From an uncultured Bacilli bacterium (GTDB taxonomy: Bacteria > Bacillota_I > Bacilli_A > RF39 > UBA660), in the NCBI GenBank assembly GCA_934168205.1, contig CAKPMX010000001.1, positions 496,001-560,000 on the forward strand: a stretch of 64,000 nucleotides of DNA, read 5' to 3'. The notes under the pieces are model-generated. The model was not told the DNA's origin. It worked only from the letters and a program-made list of their open reading frames with translations, and made no database searches. Each line of letters begins with the position of its first letter. The first letter of the stretch is position 1. Position numbers and translations under genes: made by a program. Below are positions 8,339-18,100 of the stretch, one piece after another.

Positions 8339-8764
8339 TTGCGATTAGTTATCAAAGAGAAAAATGTAGTAAGATTAAATAAATTTATAGAATGGTTACT
8401 TTATATGATTGGTTATATAATAGTATTTATCCTTGTGAGTACACTGTTTAAAAGTGTTCATATCGATCAAAACCATTTCTTCTTATATTCAATTTTAATC
8501 GTATTTGTTATATACATACTAAATAAAGTATTAAAACCAATACTATTTACCATGACTATACCTATTATTGGTATAACACTAGGACTATTTTATCCATTTA
8601 TAAACTTGTTTATCTTAAAACTAGCTGACTGGATACTTGGTTCTCACTTTGATTTAACTAATATCTTTATCGCTTTTTTTGTAGCAATATTATTATCAAT
8701 AATGAACTTCATAATGGAAGAAATAATAAAAAAAATAGTAAAGAGGGTAAAAATTCATGGATAG
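8339..8764 (+). CDS. yvlD: YvlD-family membrane protein (phage holin 4 family, PF04020 type)
   Basis: 141 residues with four membrane segments (about 14-34, 40-58, 63-85 and 100-125). The segment 'LNKVLKPILFTMTIPIIGITLGLFYPFIN' has the family pattern L-KP-----T-P----TLGLF---IN. The family's role is unknown; in Bacillus subtilis yvlD lies between uvrA and lgt with hprK, and is linked to envelope-stress genes. Here hprK is missing. The start is TTG 8339 because AGAGGTGAT lies just before it; the GTG at 8330 is part of that site. The 3' end overlaps lgt by 8 bases, implying coupled translation. Confidence 0.8.
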   Translation: MRLVIKEKNVVRLNKFIEWLLYMIGYIIVFILVSTLFKSVHIDQNHFFLYSILIVFVIYILNKVLKPILFTMTIPIIGITLGLFYPFINLFILKLADWILGSHFDLTNIFIAFFVAILLSIMNFIMEEIIKKIVKRVKIHG

Positions 8765-9617
8765 AGTAGCTGTTGATTTAGGTCCAATACAAATATACTG
8801 GTATTCAATTATTATATTTATAGGTATGTTGGTAGCCAGTATATTGATTTTTAAAGAAGCAAGAAAGAAAAAGTTAGATGAAGATTTTCTTGTAAACTTA
8901 ATTTTTAATACAATAATAATTGGCTTAATCGGTGCTAGATTTTACTATGTAATTTTTAATCTTCAATACTATCTAGCGAATCCTATAGAAATTTTTGCAG
9001 TATGGAACGGCGGTCTAGCTATTCACGGTGGTATTTTTGCTGCCCTAATATTTATCATCTTTTACTGTAAAAAACACGAGGTAAACTATATTCAAATGTT
9101 AGATATAATTGTAGTAGGACTAATTATCGCCCAAGCCATTGGTCGTTGGGGAAACTTCATAAATGGAGAGGCCTATGGACATATAACTACATTTAAAGAA
9201 CTACAAGATCAAGGCATACCAGAATTTATAATTAAAAACATGTACATCTTAGGAGAATATAGAGAGCCAGCTTTCTTCTATGAATCTACTTGGTGTTTAT
9301 CTGGATTTATCGCTATGTTAATATTAAGAAAGTTCAAATATTTAAAAAGAGGGCAATTAACTGGCTTTTACTTATTTTGGTATGGAACAGGAAGATTCTT
9401 TATAGAAGCTATGAGAATGGATTCATTAATGATAGGTTCTATAAAAGTAGCGCAAATAGTATCAATAATCTTTGTTATAGTAGGTATATTCCTATTTGTT
9501 TACAATATATTTAAAAGTTCAGAGAACGATAAAAGACTATACAGCGAAGATATGGCTAAAAAAGAAGAAGAAAGTGCAATTAAGTATTATCGAAAACGAG
9601 GTGATCATTATGTATAA
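8757..9617 (+). CDS. lgt: Prolipoprotein diacylglyceryl transferase
   Basis: 286 residues, about seven membrane segments. Lgt moves diacylglycerol from phosphatidylglycerol to the lipobox Cys of prolipoproteins. The signature GRWGNFINGEAYG is intact, as are 'WNGGLAIHGG' and 'GLIGARFYYV'. The C-terminal tail (about 260-286) is charged and cytoplasmic. It overlaps yvlD upstream and yvcK downstream (8 bases), so all are likely co-transcribed from the uvrA promoter. Confidence 0.96.
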   Translation: MDRVAVDLGPIQIYWYSIIIFIGMLVASILIFKEARKKKLDEDFLVNLIFNTIIIGLIGARFYYVIFNLQYYLANPIEIFAVWNGGLAIHGGIFAALIFIIFYCKKHEVNYIQMLDIIVVGLIIAQAIGRWGNFINGEAYGHITTFKELQDQGIPEFIIKNMYILGEYREPAFFYESTWCLSGFIAMLILRKFKYLKRGQLTGFYLFWYGTGRFFIEAMRMDSLMIGSIKVAQIVSIIFVIVGIFLFVYNIFKSSENDKRLYSEDMAKKEEESAIKYYRKRGDHYV

Positions 9618-10563
9618 AAAGGTAGTAGTACTAGGTGGTGGAACAGGAATTTCCTATCTACTAAGAGGTTTAAAAGAATTTCCAATAGATATAACAGCTG
9701 TAATAACAGTATCAGATAATGGACGTTCTACAGGTAAATTAAGAGAAGAATTTCATACTCCAGCAGTAGGTGACATCAGACGAGTTATCACTTCACTTTC
9801 TGGAATAGATGAACCAATAAAGAAAATGATGGAATATCGTTTTAATACATCTAGTGACTTAGATGGACATGCATTAGGAAACTTAATCTTAACAGCTATG
9901 CTTGATATAACAGGTTCTTTAAAAGACTCAATAGCCAGTTTAAGTAAATTATTAGATGTTAAACATAAAGTTCTTCCAATATCAGAAGACTCTCAACTAA
10001 CTCTTATGGGCCAAGATGTAGATGGAAACATTATTGAAGGTGAAGCTCAAATAACAAAATCAAACAGAAAATTTGAAAGAATATACTATAAAGAAGAGCC
10101 GAAAGTATTAGACGAAGTATTAGATGCTTTAAAAGAAGCCGACCTAATAATATTTAGTATGGGAAGTTTATATACTTCAATTTTACCTAACATTATTTGT
10201 AAAGAAGTACAAGAAATATTAGACAATACCAAAGCACCAATAATGTATTTATGTAACTTTGTAACTCAACCTGGTGAAACAGATGGCTATACAGTAAGTG
10301 ATCATATTACCTTACTAAACAAATATTTAAATAAAAAGAAAATAGATGTTGTTATCGCAAGTAATACAAAAATAAATAAAAGTGTTGCGGAAAGATATTC
10401 AACAGCGGAACAAAAAGAACCCGTAAAAATAGATTATGAAAACATAGAAAAATTAGGTGTTGAATTAATTGAAGATGATTTAATAGTTCTAGAAGATAAC
10501 ATCTTAAGACACAATAGTTTAAAACTTAGTTCCCTAATATTTTCATATTTAATGAGGAAGTAA
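9610..10563 (+). CDS. yvcK: YvcK/CofD-like gluconeogenesis and cell-shape factor
   Basis: 317 residues. YvcK binds UDP-sugars and is needed for growth on gluconeogenic carbon sources and for placement of cell-wall synthesis. The N-terminal 'VVVLGGGTGISYLLRGLK' and 'TVSDNGRSTGKLREEF' with 'GDIRRVI' are hallmark CofD/YvcK motifs; 'SMGSLYTSILPNI' follows. ATG 9610 overlaps the lgt stop and has GAGGTGAT before it; a longer frame to 9496 lies inside lgt. It is usually preceded by rapZ (yvcJ), which is absent here, and followed by whiA, which is present. Confidence 0.95.
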   Translation: MYKKVVVLGGGTGISYLLRGLKEFPIDITAVITVSDNGRSTGKLREEFHTPAVGDIRRVITSLSGIDEPIKKMMEYRFNTSSDLDGHALGNLILTAMLDITGSLKDSIASLSKLLDVKHKVLPISEDSQLTLMGQDVDGNIIEGEAQITKSNRKFERIYYKEEPKVLDEVLDALKEADLIIFSMGSLYTSILPNIICKEVQEILDNTKAPIMYLCNFVTQPGETDGYTVSDHITLLNKYLNKKKIDVVIASNTKINKSVAERYSTAEQKEPVKIDYENIEKLGVELIEDDLIVLEDNILRHNSLKLSSLIFSYLMRK

Positions 10564-10564
10564 C

Positions 10565-11515
10565 ATGTCATACACAGTAGAAATAAAACAAGAAATATCT
10601 TCTTTACCAACCACTAATTCTGAAATGATAGCGGAATTATCTGGCTTTGTTAGAAATAATGCTTATATAAATAACGACACTCTTTTTCTAACAACAGAAA
10701 ATGAATTTACAATAGACAGATTACAAAGTTTCTTTCAAAAACTATATGAAGTTGACTTAAACGTAGAAATTAAAGACAATTTAAATTTCAATAAAAAAAA
10801 TCTTTATTTACTATCATTAAATCAAAAACTACCTACCATTTTAAAAGATCTTGGCTATTATGATGAAAATAATAATTACTTAGATACACCGCCAACTTAT
10901 ATCGTTGGTGCTAATGAAGAAATAAGAGCTTATCTTAGAGGTAGTTTCTTATGTACTGGTAGTATAAATAATCCACAAACTTCTAGATATCACATGGAGT
11001 TATTAATATCAAAGCCAGGCGAAGCAGTCTTTATCCAAAAACTATTAAATATTTTTGACTTAAACGCCAAAATACTAAATAGAGAAAAAGGATATATGAT
11101 ATACATAAAAGAAGCTGAAAAAATTAGCGATTATATAAAAATACTAGGTGCTAATAAAGCCGTTTTATTCTTTGAAAACGCTAGAATTTATAGAGAAAAA
11201 AAGAATCAAACTAATAGACTGAATAATTGCGAACAAGCAAATATGGATAAAGTATTCTTAACTGCTGAAAAGCAATTAGAACAAATCAAAATTATTGAAG
11301 AAGCCTCTGGTTATACATTATTAGATGAAAGAACAAAACAAGCTTTTGACTATCGTAAAAAATATCCAGAATCTTCATTAAAAGAATTAAGCGAAATAAT
11401 CACTTTAGAAACAGGTAAACCAATTACTAAATCTGGTTTAAATCACCGCTTCAGAAAAATAAAAGAATTAGCTGAACGACTAGAAAAATTAACACAAAAA
11501 GAGAAAGGTAACTAA
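10565..11515 (+). CDS. whiA: WhiA-type DNA-binding protein
   Basis: 316 residues. WhiA has an N-terminal LAGLIDADG-endonuclease-like fold without nuclease activity and a C-terminal helix-turn-helix. The C-terminal motif 'GLNHRFRKIKELAERL' is diagnostic. In Streptomyces it controls sporulation septation; in Bacillus it affects division and chromosome segregation. The start is one base after the yvcK stop, with GAGGAAG as the binding site. Last gene of the uvrA-yvlD-lgt-yvcK-whiA unit. Confidence 0.95.
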   Translation: MSYTVEIKQEISSLPTTNSEMIAELSGFVRNNAYINNDTLFLTTENEFTIDRLQSFFQKLYEVDLNVEIKDNLNFNKKNLYLLSLNQKLPTILKDLGYYDENNNYLDTPPTYIVGANEEIRAYLRGSFLCTGSINNPQTSRYHMELLISKPGEAVFIQKLLNIFDLNAKILNREKGYMIYIKEAEKISDYIKILGANKAVLFFENARIYREKKNQTNRLNNCEQANMDKVFLTAEKQLEQIKIIEEASGYTLLDERTKQAFDYRKKYPESSLKELSEIITLETGKPITKSGLNHRFRKIKELAERLEKLTQKEKGN

Positions 11516-11533
11516 TTTACTTTTCTCTTTTTC
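11496..11533. terminator. Terminator overlapping the end of whiA
   Basis: AAAAAGAGAAA-GGTAA (11496-11511) pairs with TTAC-TTTTCTCTTTTT (11517-11532) with one unpaired base. The stem overlaps the last whiA codons, and A and T runs at the ends allow it to serve convergent clpP as well. Confidence 0.7.
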
Positions 11534-11599
11534 TTTATTGTAATTTCAACCGCACCATTTTATTTATAGTCAAATAATTTACTTGGCATACTGTTTATT

Positions 11600-12190
11600 T
11601 CAAATTCTAGAACCTTTTTCTGTAATGATTTTATCAACAAGCCCATATTCTAAAGCTTCTTTTGCACTCAAGTAATTATCTCTTTCTGTATCCTTTTCAA
11701 TTTTCTTTAAAGGCTGACTAGTATTTTTAGAAAGTATTCTATTTAATCTTTTTCTTAAATCAATAATTCTATCAGATGCTATCTTAATATCTGTAGCTTG
11801 TCCTTGTGCACCGCCTAAAGGTTGATGAATCATAACATCAGCATTAGGTAAGATATAACGTTTTCCTTTCTTGCCAGATGACAATAAAAAGGCTGCCATA
11901 CTAGCTGCGATACCCAAGCAAGTAGTTGAAACATCACTTTTTACAAAATTCATTGTATCGTATATTGCCATTCCAGCTGAAACAGATCCACCGGGAGAAT
12001 TAATATAAATATTAATGTCCTCATTTCCTGTAGAATCCAAATATAAAAGTTCAGCAATTACTCTGTTAGCTAAATTATCATCAATTTCTCCTGAAATAAA
12101 TACAATTCTATCTTTTAATAATCTTGAAAATATATCATAACTTCTTTCACCATTAAATTCTTTTTCAACAACCATTGGAACTAAATTCAT
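11600..12190 (-). CDS. clpP: ATP-dependent Clp protease proteolytic subunit
   Basis: 196 residues, standard length. ClpP is the barrel-forming serine peptidase of ClpXP/ClpCP. The catalytic triad is present: Ser97 in GIAASMAAF, His in MIHQP and Asp in DTERDNY. Oligomer handle and axial-loop sequences look normal. It is a single-gene unit on the minus strand with GGTGAT before the ATG. No CIRCE or complete CtsR operator is seen upstream. Confidence 0.97.
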   Translation of the reverse strand: MNLVPMVVEKEFNGERSYDIFSRLLKDRIVFISGEIDDNLANRVIAELLYLDSTGNEDINIYINSPGGSVSAGMAIYDTMNFVKSDVSTTCLGIAASMAAFLLSSGKKGKRYILPNADVMIHQPLGGAQGQATDIKIASDRIIDLRKRLNRILSKNTSQPLKKIEKDTERDNYLSAKEALEYGLVDKIITEKGSRI

Positions 12191-12259
12191 TATAATATCA
12201 CCTATACATAGTATAGTGTAAAAAAAAATAAAATATGCATATAATAATGGAATGAATCA

Positions 12260-12268
12260 TGTTATAAT
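12260..12268 (+). promoter_or_regulatory. Extended -10 promoter of the uridine kinase-like gene
   Basis: TGtTATAAT at 12260-12268, 26 bases before the start codon. No good -35. Confidence 0.6.
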
Positions 12269-12294
12269 ATTATAAAGGTAAAAAGGGTGATTAT

Positions 12295-13950
12295 ATGATA
12301 GATACATTTGAAATAACAATTGGAAAGCATAAATATCAAGTAAGTAAAGGCATAACACTAGAAGAAATAGCTAGTCAATTCCAAGGTAAATATAAATATC
12401 CAATACTTTTAGCAAAAGTAAATAATATTTTAAAAGAGTTAACTGCGCCAATAACAGATAAGACAAATATAGAGTTTTTGGATCTAACTTCACGTGAAGG
12501 TAATAGAACTCATATTTCAGGTTTGACTTTTATTTTAGTGTACGCCATAAAGAAATTATATGGAAAAAGTGCCAATGTTGTTGTCCAACATTCTCTAGAT
12601 AAAGGTATTTATATAGAAACAAACTTCCGTCTAACTTCAAGCAAACTAACTGCCATAAAAGAAGAAATGAACAGAATTGTTTCTCTAGATATGCCAATAT
12701 CAAAAATGACTATTGATAGATTAGAAGCTATCGAGTACTATGAAAAAATAAAAGAACATGTTAAAGCGGGCGTAATGCGTTATAACACAAATACCTATAT
12801 AACACTATATAGATTAGGTAACTACTATGATTATTTTTATAATCTAATGCCAACTTCAACTGGAAAACTAGGTGCATTTGACTTAACTTATATAAAAGAA
12901 GATGGTTTCCTATTAAGATTTCCTACTACCTATATCCCAGATAAAATAAAAGAATATGAACCACATCCCGGTATGTTTGATGTATTCCAAGAATATCGTG
13001 ACTGGGCAAAAATTATGAAGGTAGAAAACTCAGTTGAATTAAACGAAGTAATATCAAGAGGAAAAATAAGTGACTTAATAAGAATTGATGAAACATTACA
13101 AAGCAATAAATTACTAATGTTAGCTAAACGTATAAATGACAACAAGAAAAAAATAAGAATAGTCTTATTAGCAGGACCATCATCATCTGGAAAAACAACA
13201 ACTTCAAGAAAACTATGTATGTTCCTACAAAGTTTTGGATTACAACCTAAAGTATTATCAATGGATGACTACTTTGTCGAAAGAGAAGATAATCCTAAAG
13301 ATGAAAATGGTAATCCAGATTATGAATGTCTAGAAGCAATAGACTTAAAACTATTTGATAGTCAACTTGGCTCATTACTTGAAGGAAAAGAAGTAACAAT
13401 ACCAACATTTAACTTTGCATTAGGTAAAAAAGAATATCGCAACAAGTTAAAATTAGGTGCCGATGATATCATTGTTATAGAAGGAATTCACGCTATTGAT
13501 CCAAAAATATTGACTAATATTCCAAGAGAAAATAAATTTAAAATCTATATTTCAGCTTTAACAGAACTTAATATGGATGAACACAACCGTGTTTCAACAA
13601 CAGATAATAGATTATTAAGAAGAATAATTCGTGATAATAGAACAAGAGGGTATGACGTTGAACATACATTACGTTCTTGGCCAAGTGTAAGATCTGGTGA
13701 AGAAAAATATATCTTCCCATTCCAAGATGAAGCTGACTATACTATAAATTCAGCTCTAATATATGAAATAGGTGTTTTAAAAACATATGTTGAGCCATTA
13801 CTATATTCAGTTCCAAATAGTTCTCCATATTATGAAGAAGCAAAAAGATTAATAAACTTCTTAAGACTTTTCTTGCCAATACCAGCAGATGACATACCGG
13901 CAGATTCAATATTAAGAGAATTTATTGGAAATGGCTGTTTCCATGATTAA
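12295..13950 (+). CDS. Uridine kinase-like protein with threonyl-tRNA-synthetase-like N-terminal domains
   Basis: 551 residues. The N-terminal part (about 1-70) resembles a TGS domain ('ITLEEIASQFQGKYKYPILLAKVNN') and residues 70-230 resemble the tRNA second-additional domain of ThrRS/AlaRS. The C-terminal half (about 285-500) is a P-loop kinase of the uridine kinase/phosphoribulokinase family: Walker A AGPSSSGKTTTS, 'LSMDDYFVERED', 'VIEGIHAI' and a conserved 'RLLRRIIRDNRTRGY'. This fused form occurs widely in Firmicutes and its substrate is not settled; pyrimidine nucleoside phosphorylation is a guess. It is monocistronic, with GGGTGATT before ATG and a terminator after. Confidence 0.85.
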   Translation: MIDTFEITIGKHKYQVSKGITLEEIASQFQGKYKYPILLAKVNNILKELTAPITDKTNIEFLDLTSREGNRTHISGLTFILVYAIKKLYGKSANVVVQHSLDKGIYIETNFRLTSSKLTAIKEEMNRIVSLDMPISKMTIDRLEAIEYYEKIKEHVKAGVMRYNTNTYITLYRLGNYYDYFYNLMPTSTGKLGAFDLTYIKEDGFLLRFPTTYIPDKIKEYEPHPGMFDVFQEYRDWAKIMKVENSVELNEVISRGKISDLIRIDETLQSNKLLMLAKRINDNKKKIRIVLLAGPSSSGKTTTSRKLCMFLQSFGLQPKVLSMDDYFVEREDNPKDENGNPDYECLEAIDLKLFDSQLGSLLEGKEVTIPTFNFALGKKEYRNKLKLGADDIIVIEGIHAIDPKILTNIPRENKFKIYISALTELNMDEHNRVSTTDNRLLRRIIRDNRTRGYDVEHTLRSWPSVRSGEEKYIFPFQDEADYTINSALIYEIGVLKTYVEPLLYSVPNSSPYYEEAKRLINFLRLFLPIPADDIPADSILREFIGNGCFHD

Positions 13951-13955
13951 AGATT

Positions 13956-13986
13956 AATATCCATATTGTATATGGATATTTTTTTA
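13956..13986 (+). terminator. Intrinsic terminator
   Basis: Perfect 11-bp stem AATATCCATAT (13956-13966) / ATATGGATATT (13970-13980), loop TGT, then a T run. Confidence 0.9.
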
Positions 13987-14017
13987 CAACTAAAAGTGTC
14001 AAAAAAAATGGAATATA

Positions 14018-14046
14018 TTGAAACAAAAAAAGTAAAACTATATAAT
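14018..14046 (+). promoter_or_regulatory. gapA promoter
   Basis: TTGAAA (14018-14023), 17-base spacer, TATAAT (14041-14046). No CggR-like operator or cre site is recognised. Confidence 0.8.
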
Positions 14047-14069
14047 GAAAATATAAGGAGGATGATAAT

Positions 14070-15074
14070 ATGATTAAAGTCGCAATAAATGGATTCGGAA
14101 GAATCGGACGTTTAGCATTTCGTTTAATGGAAGAAAGTGCTGACTATGAAGTTGTCGCAATAAACGATTTAACAGATGCTGAACAATTAGCGTATTTATT
14201 AAAGTATGATACTAATCATGGAAATTATCGTATTAATGAAATAACATTTGAAGGAGAATACATTATAGTAGGTGGAAGAAAAGTAAGAGTTTATGCTGAA
14301 AAAGATCCTGCTATGTTACCATGGAAAGATTTAGATATTGATGTAGTATTTGAATGTACTGGTTTATTCACATCAGATGAAAAGGCTATGGCTCATATCA
14401 ATGCCGGAGCTAAAAAAGTAATAATATCAGCACCAGCAAAAGGAAACGTAAAAACAGTTGTTTATAATGTTAATCATGAAATATTAACGGGAGATGAACA
14501 AATCATTTCAGCAGCAAGCTGTACTACAAACTGTCTAGCGCCGGTAGTAAATGTTATTGACAAAGTTTTCGGTATAGAAAAAGGTTATATGACAACAGTT
14601 CACGCCTATACTAATGATCAGGCTACTTTAGATGTTGCTCATAAAAAAGGAATAAAAGCTCGTCGTGGAAGAGCCTGTGGCGCAAATATCGTTCCAGCAT
14701 CAACTGGCGCAGCTTCAGCTATTGGCAAAGTATGTCCAAATCTAGAAGGAAGATTAGCTGGTGTTGCGATGAGAGTTCCTGTCACAACAGGTTCAGTAGT
14801 AGACCTAGTATTAGAATTAAAGAAGAATACAACAGTAGAAGAAGTAAACCAAGCTTTAAAAGATGCTACTAATGAAACTCTTGAATATACAGATGACCCT
14901 ATCGTATCAAGCGATGTTATCGGTAGAAGAGCTGGTTCAGTAGTAGATGGTTTATCTACCAATATATTAGAAGTAGATGGAAAACAATTATTAAAAGTAG
15001 TAGCTTGGTATGATAATGAAATGGGCTACACTGCTCAAATGGTAAGAACAGCTAAATACTTAATGGAAAAATAA
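14070..15074 (+). CDS. gapA: Glyceraldehyde-3-phosphate dehydrogenase
   Basis: 334 residues. Converts glyceraldehyde 3-phosphate to 1,3-bisphosphoglycerate with NAD. Rossmann start GFGRIGR, catalytic Cys in SAASCTTNC and the partner His in TTVHAYT are present. 'NDLTDAEQLAYLLKYD', with Asp after the second beta strand, fits an NAD-using glycolytic enzyme. AAGGAGG lies 10 bases before the ATG. In many Bacilli gapA is followed by pgk and tpiA; here a type VII secretion cluster of 7 kb lies between gapA and pgk. Confidence 0.97.
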   Translation: MIKVAINGFGRIGRLAFRLMEESADYEVVAINDLTDAEQLAYLLKYDTNHGNYRINEITFEGEYIIVGGRKVRVYAEKDPAMLPWKDLDIDVVFECTGLFTSDEKAMAHINAGAKKVIISAPAKGNVKTVVYNVNHEILTGDEQIISAASCTTNCLAPVVNVIDKVFGIEKGYMTTVHAYTNDQATLDVAHKKGIKARRGRACGANIVPASTGAASAIGKVCPNLEGRLAGVAMRVPVTTGSVVDLVLELKKNTTVEEVNQALKDATNETLEYTDDPIVSSDVIGRRAGSVVDGLSTNILEVDGKQLLKVVAWYDNEMGYTAQMVRTAKYLMEK

Positions 15075-15100
15075 AAAGTGAATAAAGTCACTTTTTTTTT
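15073..15100 (+). terminator. gapA terminator
   Basis: AAAAAGTGA (15073-15081) / TCACTTTTT (15088-15096) with a T run to 15100. Its T run also forms part of the next promoter's -35. Confidence 0.8.
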
Positions 15101-15125
15101 GAAACATAAAAATTTATGATATAAT
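15099..15125 (+). promoter_or_regulatory. Promoter of T7SS cluster 1
   Basis: TTGAAA (15099-15104) and TATAAT (15120-15125) with a TGa extension. The spacer is only 15 bases, so the extended -10 is probably important. Confidence 0.55.
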
Positions 15126-15148
15126 AATTATAATAGGTGAGGTGTCAT

Positions 15149-18100
15149 ATGAGATTATATATTCAAGAACAAAACAGATTAATAAAATATAACCTACCAG
15201 CAAAGGTAGATGGTTCCCTATTATTCTCTTATAAGTCATATGATACAGGTATAGAAAACTCAATAAATATTGACTCAAATCAAAATAATTGGATTTTAAA
15301 GAGTAATGGAAATGTAAACATTGTCGGAACAAATGCTAACGTAACAGAAGCAGTACTATCTGACTACATATGTATTCCTGTGTCAACTCTAGGGCATCCA
15401 GGATACATATGTATGTTTTGTTTACCATCAATTGAAGAAGAGTCACTTAATTTAAGTACAGAAAAATTAAATCAAATAACAATAGGAAAAAGTCATGATA
15501 ATAACATAGTTTATCATCAAAACATGATGTTTGATAAACATGCCATAATCTTTAAAAATAATGACATCTGGTACGTATCACCAGCTGTTCAAAATGAAAA
15601 CTGCTATTTATATTTGAATAGTGCCAGAATAACAAATCCAACACCAATGACTGTTGGAGATGTAATATTTATGAACGGATTAAAAATAGTTTGGATGAAA
15701 TCGTTCTTCAAACTATCTATGAATAAATCATTATATGAATATGCTGGATTAACTCCAGTTAATGATAATGTTCTAGCAAGTAACGAGGATATTACAGAAG
15801 TAAGCGAAGCTGAAAGTAACGTATCTTTATATAAAGATGATGAATATTTTTCACATACACCAAGAATCAGAAGTGTACTAGAAACTAAAGAAGTAAATGT
15901 TGAAGCCCCTCCAGGTAAATTTGTTAGTAATGAGGAAATGCCTTTAATTTTAAGTTTGGGTACTAGTTTAACCATGTCAGCAATGTCATTTATGAATATA
16001 TATTCTATTTACGATAATATAGTAAATAAGAAAATGGATGTTTCAACACAAGTAACTGGAATAATCACTTGCTCAACAATGCTTATAAGTTCATTGTTAT
16101 TACCTTTCTTAACAAAACGTTGGCAAAAGAAATCTTTAAAAAGAAAAGAAGCAAAACGTCAAGAAAAGTATGGAGAATACTTACGAAAAAAAGAAGAAGA
16201 AATACAATTAATATTAAAAAAACAGTCACAAATAATATTTGAAAATTATAGTGATTTAACAGGCTGTAAAAATATAATAGCTAATCGTACCAGAGCTTTA
16301 TGGTGTCGAGAAATAAATGATGAAGATTTTATTAATGTCAGACTAGGAATTGGTAGTAGACCTGCCCTTCTAAAAATAAATGCTCCAGAAGAAAAATTCT
16401 CTTTAGAAGATGATAATTTATATCAAATGGTATGTAGTATAAAGAAGAAATACGAAAGACTTCAAGATATACCAATAACATATAGTCTAAAAGAAGAACC
16501 TGTGTCAGCACTAATAACAGTTAGTAAGTATAATGATGCTTTTATAAATAGTATTATGCTACAATTAATAACTTATCAAAGTCCATTAGATTTAAAATTA
16601 ATCATTATTACAGATGAGAAAAACGCTGATAAATGGAGTTATACAAGATATTTACCACATTGTTGGAGTGATGATAAAACTACCAGATATTTTGCATCAA
16701 ATCAAGAAGATTTGAAAAAGCTATGTCAAATATTAGATGAAGAATATGTAAATAGAAAAACTAAGAAACAGGAACGCGAACAAGAACAAAGAGAAAAAAT
16801 CAAAGAAACCGTAGAAGAACACGCAATATATGATTCATATTATTTAATTATCACAGATAATTTTTTAGATTTAAAAAACTTTAAATTCACAAATGATTTG
16901 CTAGAAAATCAAAATAACTATGGTTTTTCAATGTTGATAATCGAAAACGATATGAAACACTTACCAAAGGAATGCCAAAAGTTCGTATGTATAAATGATG
17001 GAGAATCTGGAATATTCTCTGAAAAAATCAAAGAAGATGAAATGATTAAGTTTAATGCTGAATATGACAGTACTTTAGATATGAGAAAGTTAGGAAATTT
17101 AGTAAGCAACATTCCAATTCAAGGAAAGGATGCAGAACAAGAGCTTCCTAATATGTTACCATTCTTGGAAATGTACAATGTTGGTAAAATTGAACAGTTA
17201 AATATTAGAAACCGTTGGACAACTTCCGATCCAATAACAACATTACAAACTCCCGTTGGAGTACATAAAAATGGTGAATTATTTAAATTAGACTTACATG
17301 AAAAGTATGATGGACCACATGGACTTATTGCCGGTTCTACTGGATCTGGTAAATCTGAATTTATAATAACTTATATCTTATCGATGGCCATTAATTATGA
17401 TCCAGATGAAGTACAATTTGTCTTAATCGATTATAAAGGTGGAGGCCTAGCTGGAGCCTTTGAAAACCGTGAACAAGGAATATCTATTCCACATCTTGCC
17501 GGTACAATAACAAACTTAGATACAGCTGAAATGAACAGAACTTTAGTTTCAATAGAAAGTGAATTAAAAAGAAGACAGAAAAAGTTCAATGAAGAAAGAG
17601 AAAAAACTGGCGAAAGTACAATGGACATCTATAAGTATCAAAGATTATATAGAGAAGGTGTCATAAAAGAACCTATTTCTCATTTGTTCATTATTTCAGA
17701 CGAGTTCGCCGAATTAAAATCACAACAACCAGACTTCATGAATCAATTAATATCAACCGCTCGTATTGGGCGTTCTTTAGGAGTTCACCTTATTCTAGCA
17801 ACACAGAAACCTTCAGGAGTAGTTAACGATCAAATCTGGTCAAACTCAAAATTTAAAGTGTGTTTAAAAGTACAAAGTAAATCAGACAGTATGGAAATGT
17901 TAAAAAGACCTGAAGCTGCTAGCATAAAAGAAACAGGTAGATTCTATTTACAAGTAGGCTATGATGAATACTTTGATATTGGACAGTCAGCTTGGTCTGG
18001 AGAAAGATATACACCTGTTGAAAGAATCGTTAAAAAAATAGATGACTCTATAGTTTTTGTAAATGATTCAGGAGAAACAGTAAAAAGAATAAATGATGCT

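Noticed and set aside
9290..9514. 74-residue frame within lgt
   Set aside because: It overlaps lgt in another frame and has no binding site; it is a shadow.
12191..12294. CIRCE or CtsR operator at clpP
   Set aside because: No TTAGCACTC/GAGTGCTAA pair and no AGGTCAAA direct repeat are present.
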